Assembly (NCBI RefSeq): GCF_010645075.1
Contig: NZ_JAADZV010000001.1
Span: 1,034,933 to 1,098,932, forward strand
DNA: 64,000 nt
Source of the DNA: Flavobacterium limi
GTDB lineage: Bacteria; Bacteroidota; Bacteroidia; Flavobacteriales; Flavobacteriaceae
Reading direction: 5' to 3'
Below, one piece after another: positions 8,386-16,593 of the stretch. The position numbers were made by a program, and so were the translations under genes. The notes beneath the pieces are model-generated. The model saw only the letters and a list, made by a program, of their open reading frames with translations, was not told the DNA's origin and did no database searches. Position 1 is the first letter of the stretch; each line of letters begins with the position of its first letter.

Positions 8386-9713
8386 AAATCAAGCAATTTA
8401 TCAAACTCATTAGCAAAAGCATCCGAAACACCATCAATCATATTTTCAGAAATCTGTCCTAATTTGTCATTCATTATTTTTTTGGCTTTGCCATTTTTCA
8501 ATTCATAAGCAATAAAGTTTTTAGGATTTAACCAGGATTCTTTCTTTATGATTTTATTTACTTCTTTTGGGTTTGTTTGTCCTTTATCATAAGCTAATAA
8601 TAAATTATTTATAGAAGCTAAAACAAATGGGCTATGGGTAGTTAGAATTAAACTCTTTCTATCAAACAAACAATTTTTAATTAAATATTTAATAAGTTCA
8701 TGTTGTGCTTTAGGATATAAATTTAATTCGGGCTCTTCAACAACAAAATTGAAATTATATTCTTCTTTTAATGATTTTGAATATTCAACTAAAAGTAAAA
8801 TAGGTATTATTGATTGTAGGCCTGAGGCAGATTCTAGTAAATCAACTTTTTCGTTTTCGTTGTGATATATATAAGATGTTTTTCCTTCCCTTTTATATTT
8901 AATTTTTTTGTCAATAATAGTTAAAGGCAGTTCTTTAATTGTTTGAATTGCTTTTTCATAATCTTGTCCACTATTTAATAAATGCTTAGGAATTTGTATA
9001 TTATTATTTATTAATCCTAAAGTATTTTCGGAAATTAAATGAAGAAAATTTCTTTCTGCAGGAATATATAATGAGTCAAATAAAAATATATTTGGAAATA
9101 CACTTATTATTTTTTCATACAAAAATATATAACTTTCAATATTTTGCTCCCTTTTTAAAATATCAATTAATAAATCAATATGTAAATCTTTAATATTAAG
9201 TTTTTTTATTCTTACATTAGAAAATTCAATTTCAAATTTTACTTTTTGAGTTTCATTCTCAAATATATTGTAGAAATTCTCTCTAAGTAAAAGTTTGTAA
9301 GTGTTTACAGTTGACTTAATTAATTTTTTAGTTATTTCTGTTATCTCTTTTTCTTGATCTAAATTATTAAGACTAATGTTTTTAATTCTACCGACAAGAT
9401 TTTGTAGTGTCGTTATGTCTAACTTATTTTTTTGAAAAGTAAAATCGGCAATTGTTATATTTTGATTTTTACTTTTGTAGTCGATATAACTCTTATCAGT
9501 GAGGTAAGATAAAATATTATATTTTTTTAATTCTTCTTCAAAAGATACTTTATAATCACCTCTAAAATTCTCATCTTCAAATATTGATAATAACTTAGCC
9601 AAAGTACTCTTCCCAGAAGCCTGCGCACCAATAAAAGTGACCATTTCCCTAACTTCGATATCAATATCCTTTAGAGGTCCAAAATTTTTAACAATAAGTT
9701 TTGCTCTTTCCAT
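8382..9713 (-). CDS. AAA15/AAA21-type ATPase (SMC/ABC-like), candidate defence ATPase
   Basis: A 443-residue ABC/SMC-like ATPase of the OLD/AAA15 sort. Walker A is GAQASGKST at about residues 30-38. A variable helical middle follows, then a signature-like SASGLQSIIPI, Walker B with the double acidic VVEEPELNLYP, and a switch histidine in LTTHSPFVLAS. This is the arrangement of RecF-like and defence ATPases. It is the first gene of a two-gene operon with the nuclease-like gene. Base composition is more AT-rich than the flanking lysS, which suggests recent arrival. Only about 30 bp separate its ATG from the lysS terminator, so its promoter must be very compact or lie inside the lysS end. Confidence 0.8.
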   Translation of the reverse strand: MERAKLIVKNFGPLKDIDIEVREMVTFIGAQASGKSTLAKLLSIFEDENFRGDYKVSFEEELKKYNILSYLTDKSYIDYKSKNQNITIADFTFQKNKLDITTLQNLVGRIKNISLNNLDQEKEITEITKKLIKSTVNTYKLLLRENFYNIFENETQKVKFEIEFSNVRIKKLNIKDLHIDLLIDILKREQNIESYIFLYEKIISVFPNIFLFDSLYIPAERNFLHLISENTLGLINNNIQIPKHLLNSGQDYEKAIQTIKELPLTIIDKKIKYKREGKTSYIYHNENEKVDLLESASGLQSIIPILLLVEYSKSLKEEYNFNFVVEEPELNLYPKAQHELIKYLIKNCLFDRKSLILTTHSPFVLASINNLLLAYDKGQTNPKEVNKIIKKESWLNPKNFIAYELKNGKAKKIMNDKLGQISENMIDGVSDAFANEFDKLLDL

Positions 9714-9745
9714 GTTTTCAAAATTAAGGAAAATATTTATATATG

Positions 9746-9775
9746 AAAACGGAGCTTCGATAAAAGCTCCGTTTT
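9746..9775 (-). terminator. Rho-independent terminator of lysS
   Basis: A perfect 12-bp stem (AAAACGGAGCTT at 9746-9757 with its complement at 9764-9775) around a 6-nt loop. On the minus strand it ends in TTTT, 25 bp past the lysS stop and just ahead of the ATPase operon. Confidence 0.85.
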
Positions 9776-9799
9776 AAATTTTATATGATTAAAATGAAT

Positions 9800-11500
9800 T
9801 TACTCCACCAATTCCACAAACTTAAACTCTCCTTCCACAGCAACTTTCGTCAAACCGTGTTTCGATAAATTTTTCATCGAGGCATCCCATTTTTTACCGC
9901 TTAAGTTGGCCGTAATTTTTAATTGCTGAAGATCCATTTTATTATCATTACCTTTCAATAAATCGACGATAAATTTCTCTTCATCAGAAAGTTCAATTAT
10001 TTGTTTTTTCTCAGGACGCATTTGCGGGAACAATAAAACCTCCTGAATCGAAGCGTTATTAGTCAAATACATAATCAAACGGTCCATTCCAATTCCCATT
10101 CCGGATGTTGGAGGCATACCGTATTCAAGCGCTCTTAAGAAATCTTCATCGATAATTCCGTTCGCTTCATCATCCCCTTTTTCAGAAAGACGCATCTGTT
10201 CTTCAAAACGCTCTCTTTGGTCAATTGGGTCATTCAATTCAGAATACGCATTTGCAATTTCTTTTCCGCAAACCATCAATTCAAAACGCTCAGTCAAATC
10301 CGGATTGTCGCGGTGCTCTTTACAAAGCGGAGACATTTCTTTTGGATAATCCGTAATGAAAGTTGGCTGAATATAATTTCCTTCACATTTTGCTCCAAAA
10401 ATCTCATCAATCAGTTTTCCTTTACCCATGGTTTCGTCAACCTCAATTGCCATTCCGCGTGCTGCTTCAAACAATTCCTGTTCTGTTTTTCCTGAGATAT
10501 CAAAACCGGTAAAATGTTTGATAGAATCAGTCATTGTCACACGAGCGTAAGGCGCTTTAAAGTTGATTGTGTGCTCGCCAAAAGTCACTTCGCTGGTTCC
10601 GTTTACAGCAATTGCACAATGCTCTAATAAGCCTTCTGCAAATTCCATCATCCAGTTGTAGTCTTTGTAGGCTACATATATTTCCATTGCGGTAAATTCA
10701 GGATTATGCGTTCTGTCCATTCCTTCGTTACGGAAGTTTTTAGAGAACTCATAAACACCTTCAAATCCGCCAACAATCAATCTTTTTAAATACAATTCGT
10801 TCGCAATACGCATGTAAAGCGGAATATCAAGCGAATTGTGATGCGTGATAAAAGGTCTCGCCGAAGCTCCACCCGCAATAGGCTGCAAAACCGGAGTCTC
10901 CACTTCAAGATAGCCTGCATCGTTAAAATAACCGCGCATCGCAGTAAACAATTTGGTACGTTTCAGGAAAGTTTCTTTAACCTGTGGGTTTACCGTTAAA
11001 TCTACGTAACGCATTCTGTAACGCAATTCTGCATCGTTAAACGCATCGAATACTTTTCCGTCTTCGTCCACTTTTGGCAAAGGCAACGGGCGTAATGTTT
11101 TACTCAAAAATGTAAAACCACTCACACGAATACATTTTGCACCAACCTGAGTCGTAAACAATTCACCTTCAATTCCAATAAAATCCCCTAAATCGGTCAA
11201 TTTTTTAAATACCTGATTGTACAACGTTTTGTCATCACCTTCGCACAAAACATCACGGTTTACGTACAATTGAATACGGCCTTCGCTGTCCTGAAGCTCA
11301 GCAAAACAGGCTTTACCCTGATCACGAACACTCATCAAACGTCCCGCAACAATAACCTTCTTACCCTCTTCAAACGTTTCCTTTATCTGCTTCGAAGTAT
11401 GATTTACAGGAAAAAGATTAGCCGGATAAGGATTGATTCCTAAGTTGCGTAAGTTTTGAAGTTTTTCTCTTCTGATGATTTCTTGTTCTGATAATGCCAT
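9800..11500 (-). CDS. lysS: Lysyl-tRNA synthetase, class II
   Basis: Charges tRNA-Lys with lysine. The 566-residue protein has an N-terminal OB-fold anticodon domain (about 50-160), class II motif 2 (FRNEGMDRTHNPEF) and motif 3 (GMGIGMDRLIM). The frame stays open 60 bp further upstream, but the ATG at 11500 is chosen because a good promoter sits at 11524-11554 and the protein then begins MALSEQEIIRREKL as in its relatives. About 65 residues follow the usual end of the enzyme (after QMRPEKK); this looks like a small helical, winged-helix-like appendage, which I recall from other Bacteroidota LysRS proteins. The gene is monocistronic with its own terminator. Confidence 0.96.
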   Translation of the reverse strand: MALSEQEIIRREKLQNLRNLGINPYPANLFPVNHTSKQIKETFEEGKKVIVAGRLMSVRDQGKACFAELQDSEGRIQLYVNRDVLCEGDDKTLYNQVFKKLTDLGDFIGIEGELFTTQVGAKCIRVSGFTFLSKTLRPLPLPKVDEDGKVFDAFNDAELRYRMRYVDLTVNPQVKETFLKRTKLFTAMRGYFNDAGYLEVETPVLQPIAGGASARPFITHHNSLDIPLYMRIANELYLKRLIVGGFEGVYEFSKNFRNEGMDRTHNPEFTAMEIYVAYKDYNWMMEFAEGLLEHCAIAVNGTSEVTFGEHTINFKAPYARVTMTDSIKHFTGFDISGKTEQELFEAARGMAIEVDETMGKGKLIDEIFGAKCEGNYIQPTFITDYPKEMSPLCKEHRDNPDLTERFELMVCGKEIANAYSELNDPIDQRERFEEQMRLSEKGDDEANGIIDEDFLRALEYGMPPTSGMGIGMDRLIMYLTNNASIQEVLLFPQMRPEKKQIIELSDEEKFIVDLLKGNDNKMDLQQLKITANLSGKKWDASMKNLSKHGLTKVAVEGEFKFVELVE

Positions 11501-11523
11501 TTTGTGCTCTGTTTTTAAGTGTG

Positions 11524-11554
11524 CAAAGATAGTTTTTAAGTCGCAAAGTTGCAA
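11524..11554 (-). promoter_or_regulatory. lysS promoter, TTG-N20-TATCTTTG
   Basis: On the minus strand TATCTTTG (11531 to 11524) matches the Bacteroidota -7 box TAnnTTTG, with a TTG (-33 type) 20 bp upstream at 11554-11552. Transcription would start near 11517, close to the ATG at 11500, which rules out a longer lysS N-terminus. Confidence 0.75.
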
Positions 11555-11775
11555 AGTCATAAAGTCTAAAGTTTTAGAATAGAATACTATTTTTTATCAG
11601 GAGCAGAAAAATCAGGTTTTTCAGGACATTCTGTCCCGCTATTCACTGCAATCTTTTGCTTTTTAAAGAAAAAAACAAAAGGATTTTCGCTGCTATCGGG
11701 GCTAGATTAGAAATCTTGTTTTCAAAAGATGTTTTGTTAGAATCTTTAAAATTTTATCGTATAAAAACCAATTAA

Positions 11776-11859
11776 ATTCCGTAGGAATAAACGATATTGT
11801 AGCAACGGATTTTAATCCGTTGAATAAAATAATGTCGGATAGTCGAGTTCCATAGGAAC
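11776..11859. repeat. Cluster of three small palindromes (dispersed-repeat type)
   Basis: Within the 450-bp gap between lysS and the next gene lie ATTCC-GTA-GGAAT (11776-11788), CAACGGATT-TT-AATCCGTTG (11803-11822) and GTTCC-ATA-GGAAC (11847-11859). The first and third are variants of one unit. The middle one closely resembles a palindrome that, from memory, is repeated many times in Flavobacterium genomes. Nothing else, coding or structural, is apparent in the gap beyond the two promoters. Confidence 0.55.
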
Positions 11860-11900
11860 GATCCATATAAAAAATCAAGACATCATAACCTAAGGCCTCA

Positions 11901-11934
11901 TTGCCTTAAAAGTAAAATAGTCTTCGTATCTTTG
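11901..11934 (+). promoter_or_regulatory. Promoter of lipoprotein-lipB operon, TTG-N23-TATCTTTG
   Basis: TTG at 11901-11903 and TATCTTTG at 11927-11934 match the Bacteroidota housekeeping promoter, with the start codon at 11954. Confidence 0.7.
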
Positions 11935-11953
11935 ATAAAAAATTACACTTAAG

Positions 11954-12709
11954 ATGAAATTATACAAACTGCTTAGTTTTTCTTTTTTACTGGCAACACT
12001 TACAAGCTGCACTTTTACAGAAAATATCACAATCAACGACAACGGAACAGGAAAATTTTCTGTAGATATGGATGGTTCTGCCTTAATGGCAATGGCAGGT
12101 GACCAGATAGGAAGCCAGCTGGGAGCTGATGCCAAAAAAGATATCGACTCTTCTTTTACATTCAAACAGCTATTCGAGGAGAAAAAAGATAGTATTGCAA
12201 AGCTTTCCCCTGAAATGCAGAAAGAACTGAAAAAACTCGAGAATTTTGTGGTAAAGACCAAAATGAGCTCTGAAAAGAAAGAGTTTTTAATGACGCTTAC
12301 AACCGATTTTAAAAATGTAAATGAAATGCAGGATATTCTGCAGACTTTAAGTGTTTTACAAAAATTAGAACAGGGAGGAAGCTCAGTATCACCATTTGGG
12401 AGCAATTTCGGGAATAATAATAGTAAATTGAATTACAGTTATGACGGTAAAAAATTTAGCAGAAAGGCAATAATTGATACCAAAAAACTGGCTGAAAAAG
12501 CAAAAGATACTACAGCAGATATGTCTAAAATGATGTTTGCCTCGTCTAGTTATGTCGTTAAATATCACTTTCCAAAGAAAATCAAAAAGGTTTCGAATCC
12601 GAATGCTTTGTTCAGCGAAGACCGTAAAACAATTACCATTCAATACCCTTTCACGGATTATATGGAGAATCCCGACAAACTAAACTTTGATGTTGAGTTT
12701 GAAAAATAA
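11954..12709 (+). CDS. Conserved-type lipoprotein of unknown function
   Basis: A 251-residue lipoprotein: hydrophobic N-terminus and lipobox LTSC at about residues 16-19, then a mature part rich in Lys/Glu helices in the middle (about 75-140) and beta-like ends (ITINDNGTGKFSVDMDGS at the start). I do not recognise the family. It lies 5 bp before lipB and shares its promoter, so it is probably a constitutively made envelope protein. Confidence 0.75.
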   Translation: MKLYKLLSFSFLLATLTSCTFTENITINDNGTGKFSVDMDGSALMAMAGDQIGSQLGADAKKDIDSSFTFKQLFEEKKDSIAKLSPEMQKELKKLENFVVKTKMSSEKKEFLMTLTTDFKNVNEMQDILQTLSVLQKLEQGGSSVSPFGSNFGNNNSKLNYSYDGKKFSRKAIIDTKKLAEKAKDTTADMSKMMFASSSYVVKYHFPKKIKKVSNPNALFSEDRKTITIQYPFTDYMENPDKLNFDVEFEK

Positions 12710-12714
12710 ATAAA

Positions 12715-13413
12715 ATGAATAAAAAAATTCAACTTCAGGATCTGGGAAAAAGAGATTACAAATCGACCTGGGAATATCAGGAAGAAATTTTCAAAGATAT
12801 AGTCGATTTAAAAATCAAAAACAGAAGGGAGGAACTTGATCTGCCAACTCCAAATTACTTATTATTTGTAGAGCATCCTCATGTTTATACTTTAGGGAAA
12901 AGCGGCGATTTTGAAAACCTTTTATTAAACGAAAAACAGCTCGAAGCCAAAGGAGCTACTTTTTATAAAATCAACCGCGGCGGAGATATTACGTATCACG
13001 GTCCCGGACAAATTGTAGGTTATCCGATATTAGACTTAGAAAATTTCTTTACCGATATTCACAAATACCTGCGTTTACTTGAAGAATCAATTATTTTAAC
13101 CTTGGCAGAATATGGTATAGAATCGGGCAGAAGCGATGGAGAAACCGGAGTCTGGCTCGGTGTTGGAACTCCTTTCGCCCGTAAAATCTGCGCAATGGGT
13201 GTTCGCGCATCCCGCTGGGTTACTATGCATGGATTTGCCTTAAACGTAAATGTTGATTTAGGGTATTTCGATAATATTATTCCGTGTGGCATTCGCGGAA
13301 AAGGCGTTACGACTTTAAACGTTGAACTTGGTGTTGAAAAAGTAGACGAAGATGAAGTCAAAGCTAAAATTATCAAACATTTGACAGCTTTATTTGAAGC
13401 CGAATTTATTTAA
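12715..13413 (+). CDS. lipB: Lipoyl(octanoyl) transferase LipB
   Basis: Transfers octanoyl from acyl carrier protein to the lipoyl domains of 2-oxoacid dehydrogenases and the glycine cleavage system. The 232-residue protein shows the RGGDITYHGPGQIVGYP motif, the catalytic lysine in RKICAMGVR, HGFALNV and the catalytic cysteine in NIIPCGI. Length is normal. It follows the lipoprotein gene by 5 bp. Confidence 0.96.
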   Translation: MNKKIQLQDLGKRDYKSTWEYQEEIFKDIVDLKIKNRREELDLPTPNYLLFVEHPHVYTLGKSGDFENLLLNEKQLEAKGATFYKINRGGDITYHGPGQIVGYPILDLENFFTDIHKYLRLLEESIILTLAEYGIESGRSDGETGVWLGVGTPFARKICAMGVRASRWVTMHGFALNVNVDLGYFDNIIPCGIRGKGVTTLNVELGVEKVDEDEVKAKIIKHLTALFEAEFI

Positions 13414-13430
13414 GATTCAGGGTGATTCGG

Positions 13431-14006
13431 ATGGAAACTGGAGATAAAAAAACATTTTTAAGTCATTTAAGCCTTCCCGAAAGGGAATTACAGGAATTGG
13501 CAGCTATTTCTGAATATAAAATAATTCAGAAAGGAAATTATTTTATCAGAGAAGGTCAGATTCCCCGTAAAATGGCTTTCGTTATCAAAGGTTTGTTTCG
13601 ATATGTTTATACGCACGAAAACGGAAATGAATTCACTAAAAACATCATAGCCGAAAAGAATTTTATCAGTTCCTATTCGGCTATGATTTATAATACCCCT
13701 TCTTATTTTTCTGTTGAAGCGCTAGAGGATACCGAAATTCTCGAAATCGATTATTTGGATTGGCTAGACATAAAGGGAAAAAATCCGTTTTGGAATGCAT
13801 TTTTAGTTAAGGTTCTTGAAAAAGCTTTTTACATTAAAGAAAAACGGGAAAGAGAATTATTATTGCTGGACGCAGAAAAGAGATACGAGATCTTTATTAC
13901 TGAATTTCCAAATATCGAAAACCGCGTGTCACAGCAAATCATAGCTTCGTATTTAGGTATTCAGCCTGAATCGTTCAGCAGACTCAAAAGAAAGCGTAAG
14001 AATTAA
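13431..14006 (+). CDS. Crp/Fnr-family transcriptional regulator
   Basis: A 191-residue regulator with an N-terminal cyclic-nucleotide-binding-like beta-roll (GNYFIREGQ, FVIKGLFRY, ALEDTEILEI) and a C-terminal helix-turn-helix ending QQIIASYLGIQPESFSRL. It lacks Fnr-type cysteines and a full cAMP phosphate-binding motif, so the ligand is unknown. A GTG three codons earlier could also start it, but ATG at 13431 is preferred. It is 17 bp after lipB and just before an SDR gene, which it may control. Confidence 0.85.
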   Translation: METGDKKTFLSHLSLPERELQELAAISEYKIIQKGNYFIREGQIPRKMAFVIKGLFRYVYTHENGNEFTKNIIAEKNFISSYSAMIYNTPSYFSVEALEDTEILEIDYLDWLDIKGKNPFWNAFLVKVLEKAFYIKEKRERELLLLDAEKRYEIFITEFPNIENRVSQQIIASYLGIQPESFSRLKRKRKN

Positions 14007-14070
14007 CATAGGTCAATGTAAGCTTTCAATTGGTAAACTATTTTTGATTCATAATTATAAAACACGAATT

Positions 14071-14811
14071 ATGGAAATCTCAAATAGTACCGTAATTATT
14101 ACCGGAGGAAGTTCCGGTATTGGATTTGAAATGTGCAGACAGCTTATTATGAAAGGGAATAAAGTAATTACGTGTTCTCGCTCTTTAGAGAAACTTACAA
14201 CTGCAAAAAAACAGCTGCCCGATTTAATTATTTACCAGTGTAATATCGCTCAGGAATCTGAATGTAAATCCTTTGCTGGCTGGATTAATGAAAACCATCC
14301 TGAAGCGAATGTTCTAATTAATAATGCCGCAATTGTATCGCAAACTAATTTTACAGAAGATCCTTTTATTCTGGAAAAAATGAATGTCGAAATAGAAACA
14401 AATTTTCTTGCCCCGATTCGGCTCATAAAACTTTTGTATCCGATTTTGATTAAAAACAGCCATTCTAAAATTATAAATATTACAACAGGATTAGTGTATG
14501 TTCCAAGAGCTATTTATACTTTTTATAATGCTTCAAAAGCAGCGTTGCATTCTTTTACACAGATTTTGCGTGAGCAGTTAAAAAGTGAAGATATTAAGAT
14601 TATAGAAGTGCTGTTTCCGGCTGTTGATACTCCATGGCATCATGGAAATCCTCCCAAAATTGCCATTTCGCCCAAAAAAGCAGTTTCAGAAATGCTAAAA
14701 GGAATCAATCGTGATAAAACTGAAATCAGGATTTCAAAAGTGAAGCTGCTCTATTTTATTTACAGGTTAGCTCCCGGATTTGCTTTCAAAAAAATAAATA
14801 ATATAAGCTGA
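14071..14811 (+). CDS. SDR-family oxidoreductase (DltE-like)
   Basis: A 246-residue short-chain dehydrogenase: NAD(P) motif TGGSSGIG at residues 9-16, NNAA at about 80-85, and catalytic Tyr and Lys in FYNASKAA. The usual catalytic Ser position reads ITTG, so a Thr may substitute. The start is ATG 14071; the frame extends upstream only to a TTG. Substrate unknown. Its position 64 bp after a Crp-like regulator gene suggests a regulator-target pair. Confidence 0.88.
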   Translation: MEISNSTVIITGGSSGIGFEMCRQLIMKGNKVITCSRSLEKLTTAKKQLPDLIIYQCNIAQESECKSFAGWINENHPEANVLINNAAIVSQTNFTEDPFILEKMNVEIETNFLAPIRLIKLLYPILIKNSHSKIINITTGLVYVPRAIYTFYNASKAALHSFTQILREQLKSEDIKIIEVLFPAVDTPWHHGNPPKIAISPKKAVSEMLKGINRDKTEIRISKVKLLYFIYRLAPGFAFKKINNIS

Positions 14812-14942
14812 AAATGGCTTTTTTGAAATAATCCGGTTTTAAAAAGTAAATTACGTATCTGTTGTAATTCTTTTCAGGATTTTTGGTAAATTTAGGTTCA
14901 TGTTTATTTATGAAGCTTTTATTAATCTAATCTGTCTGAATC

Positions 14943-15794
14943 ATGAGAAAAATTTACTTTATCTGTTTCCTTTTTATATGCAATGCTATTTTGGCTCAAA
15001 AGAAGGATAAATTATATCCGGTTACGATTTATGAAAAAGCCTGGAAGGAGAAAAATAGTGAGGCGAGATTAAAGCTGATCAAAACAATCTGGCTCGAAGA
15101 CAGCACTTTTGAAGAGCCTTCGACTTCAATAAAAGGTATTGCAGCATTTAATAATGTAATCAATGAATTTTACAAAAAATTCCCGGATGCTGTTTTTACG
15201 TTCGGTTCAAAAGTTGTAAAAGACAATTACGTAACCTGGGAATGGAAGATTCAGGATTCTAAAAATAAGCTCATAATGGGCGGCCGTGATTTTGCCAGAT
15301 TAAACGGAAAAGGTCAGGTGAGCAAAATAATAGGTTTTTGGGACAAGGATGCGACTTTCTCAGAAGAAGATATTTTGAAAAATCTGGAAGCTGATAATTT
15401 TAAAGTTGTAGCGCAATATTTTGAGTGCCTTTTTAAAACCAGGGATTTTAATACAATGGCGACTTTAATTGAAGAGGGTGCAATTTACAATCAGGCAGAA
15501 GGATTACCTTATGGAGGAACTTATAAAGGATTTAATGAATGGACTAAAATGTATGCAAAATCAGCTGAATTCTTTGATTTAGAAATTGAAAAAGAGCCTG
15601 TCTATTTTAGCAATGCAGCTAAAAATGAGGTGATTATTTATTTCACCATAAAATGCAAAGCAAAAAAATCAGGCAAAACACTTTCAATGCCAATCTCTGA
15701 ACATTTTGATTTAAAAGATAGAAAAATTACTGCCATAAGACCTTTTTATTTTGATACCAAACAATTTGCTGAGTTTTTAAAAAGCAGGAAATAA
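14943..15794 (+). CDS. Exported protein with two SnoaL/NTF2-like domains
   Basis: A 283-residue protein with a cleavable signal peptide (residues 1-19, ending ILAQ). Two successive NTF2/SnoaL-like folds follow: about 30-140 (IWLEDSTFEEP, IKGIAAFNNVINEFYKKF) and about 155-275 (VAQYFECLFKTRDFNTM, GGTYKGFNEW). These folds often bind or isomerise small hydrophobic molecules, but no active site can be assigned. It precedes a second Crp-like regulator. Confidence 0.75.
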   Translation: MRKIYFICFLFICNAILAQKKDKLYPVTIYEKAWKEKNSEARLKLIKTIWLEDSTFEEPSTSIKGIAAFNNVINEFYKKFPDAVFTFGSKVVKDNYVTWEWKIQDSKNKLIMGGRDFARLNGKGQVSKIIGFWDKDATFSEEDILKNLEADNFKVVAQYFECLFKTRDFNTMATLIEEGAIYNQAEGLPYGGTYKGFNEWTKMYAKSAEFFDLEIEKEPVYFSNAAKNEVIIYFTIKCKAKKSGKTLSMPISEHFDLKDRKITAIRPFYFDTKQFAEFLKSRK

Positions 15795-15942
15795 CAAGTA
15801 TTATTAATTCATTAAATAGTTTAAAATTTTTAGAAAAAGTTTATTTTTGTTTAATAAGATTTTTTGGAACAATTTTAAGTAATCGTTTCATTTATATGTA
15901 TTTAATTAAAATAAAAAAGGAAGTTTCTAAACTTTTTGAATA

Positions 15943-16524
15943 ATGCAGAGTATACTAACAGATTTATCACGATTTATAGAATGTAATGAGGCTGAAAATC
16001 AGGCTTTTTTAGATGCTTTGATACTAAAAAAAGTAAAAAAGAAACAACATCTTTTGCTTGAAGGTGATGTTTGTAATTTTGGTGTTTTTATAATTGAAGG
16101 GTGTATTCGCTATTACTACCTGGAAGATGGGGTAGAATCTACAGGAAATTTTTTCTTTGAAAACAGCTGGTATGCCGATATCGATAGTTTTTTAAACGGA
16201 AAGCCTTCTTTATTATATATTGAAACTCTCGAAGATTGTGAGATGTATTTTCTTTATAAACATGATCTGGATAAGTTAATCCGTGATTATCCTGTTTTTA
16301 GCATGTTTTTGCCTAATATGATGGAAAGAAGTATCAGGGGATTGACTACCAGAAATAAAGCAATGTCAACATTTTCAATTGAAGAAAGATATCTTCGTTT
16401 TATCAAAGACAGGCCTAAGGTAATGGAGAGGGTTCCTCTTAAATACGTTGCAAGTTATTTAGGAATCAAACCGGAAAGTCTAAGCCGATTAAGAACCCGT
16501 CTCACATTAAATAGTAAATCTTAA
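15943..16524 (+). CDS. Crp/Fnr-family transcriptional regulator
   Basis: A 193-residue regulator with a cyclic-nucleotide-binding-like domain (LLEGDVCNFGVFIIEGCIRY, ETLEDCEMYFL) and a C-terminal helix-turn-helix ending KYVASYLGIKPESLSRLRTR. It is clearly a paralogue of the regulator at 13431, with almost the same recognition-helix region. The next gene, a TonB receptor 69 bp downstream, is the obvious candidate target. Confidence 0.85.
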   Translation: MQSILTDLSRFIECNEAENQAFLDALILKKVKKKQHLLLEGDVCNFGVFIIEGCIRYYYLEDGVESTGNFFFENSWYADIDSFLNGKPSLLYIETLEDCEMYFLYKHDLDKLIRDYPVFSMFLPNMMERSIRGLTTRNKAMSTFSIEERYLRFIKDRPKVMERVPLKYVASYLGIKPESLSRLRTRLTLNSKS

Positions 16525-16556
16525 CTTTGGTCAATTTTTAAGAATTTTCAGCGATT

Positions 16557-16564
16557 TACTTTTG
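16557..16564 (+). promoter_or_regulatory. -7 box upstream of TonB receptor gene (TACTTTTG)
   Basis: TACTTTTG matches the Bacteroidota -7 consensus TAnnTTTG, 29 bp before the ATG at 16594. The nearest TTG upstream (16527-16529) is 27 bp away, slightly far, so activation by the adjacent Crp-like protein is plausible. Confidence 0.5.
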
Positions 16565-16593
16565 CCTTTATAATCAATAAAGCAAAGTAAAAA

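Noticed and set aside
7891..9713. PARIS or Septu assignment for the ATPase-nuclease pair
   Set aside because: The partner has a D...ExK motif, with no TOPRIM, DUF4435 or HNH features, so I left it unnamed.
11501..11560. Longer N-terminus of lysS
   Set aside because: It would include the promoter; the ATG at 11500 fits both promoter and family start.
11890..12405. 171-residue minus-strand ORF over the lipoprotein gene
   Set aside because: It runs antisense to a gene with promoter, lipobox and coupling to lipB.
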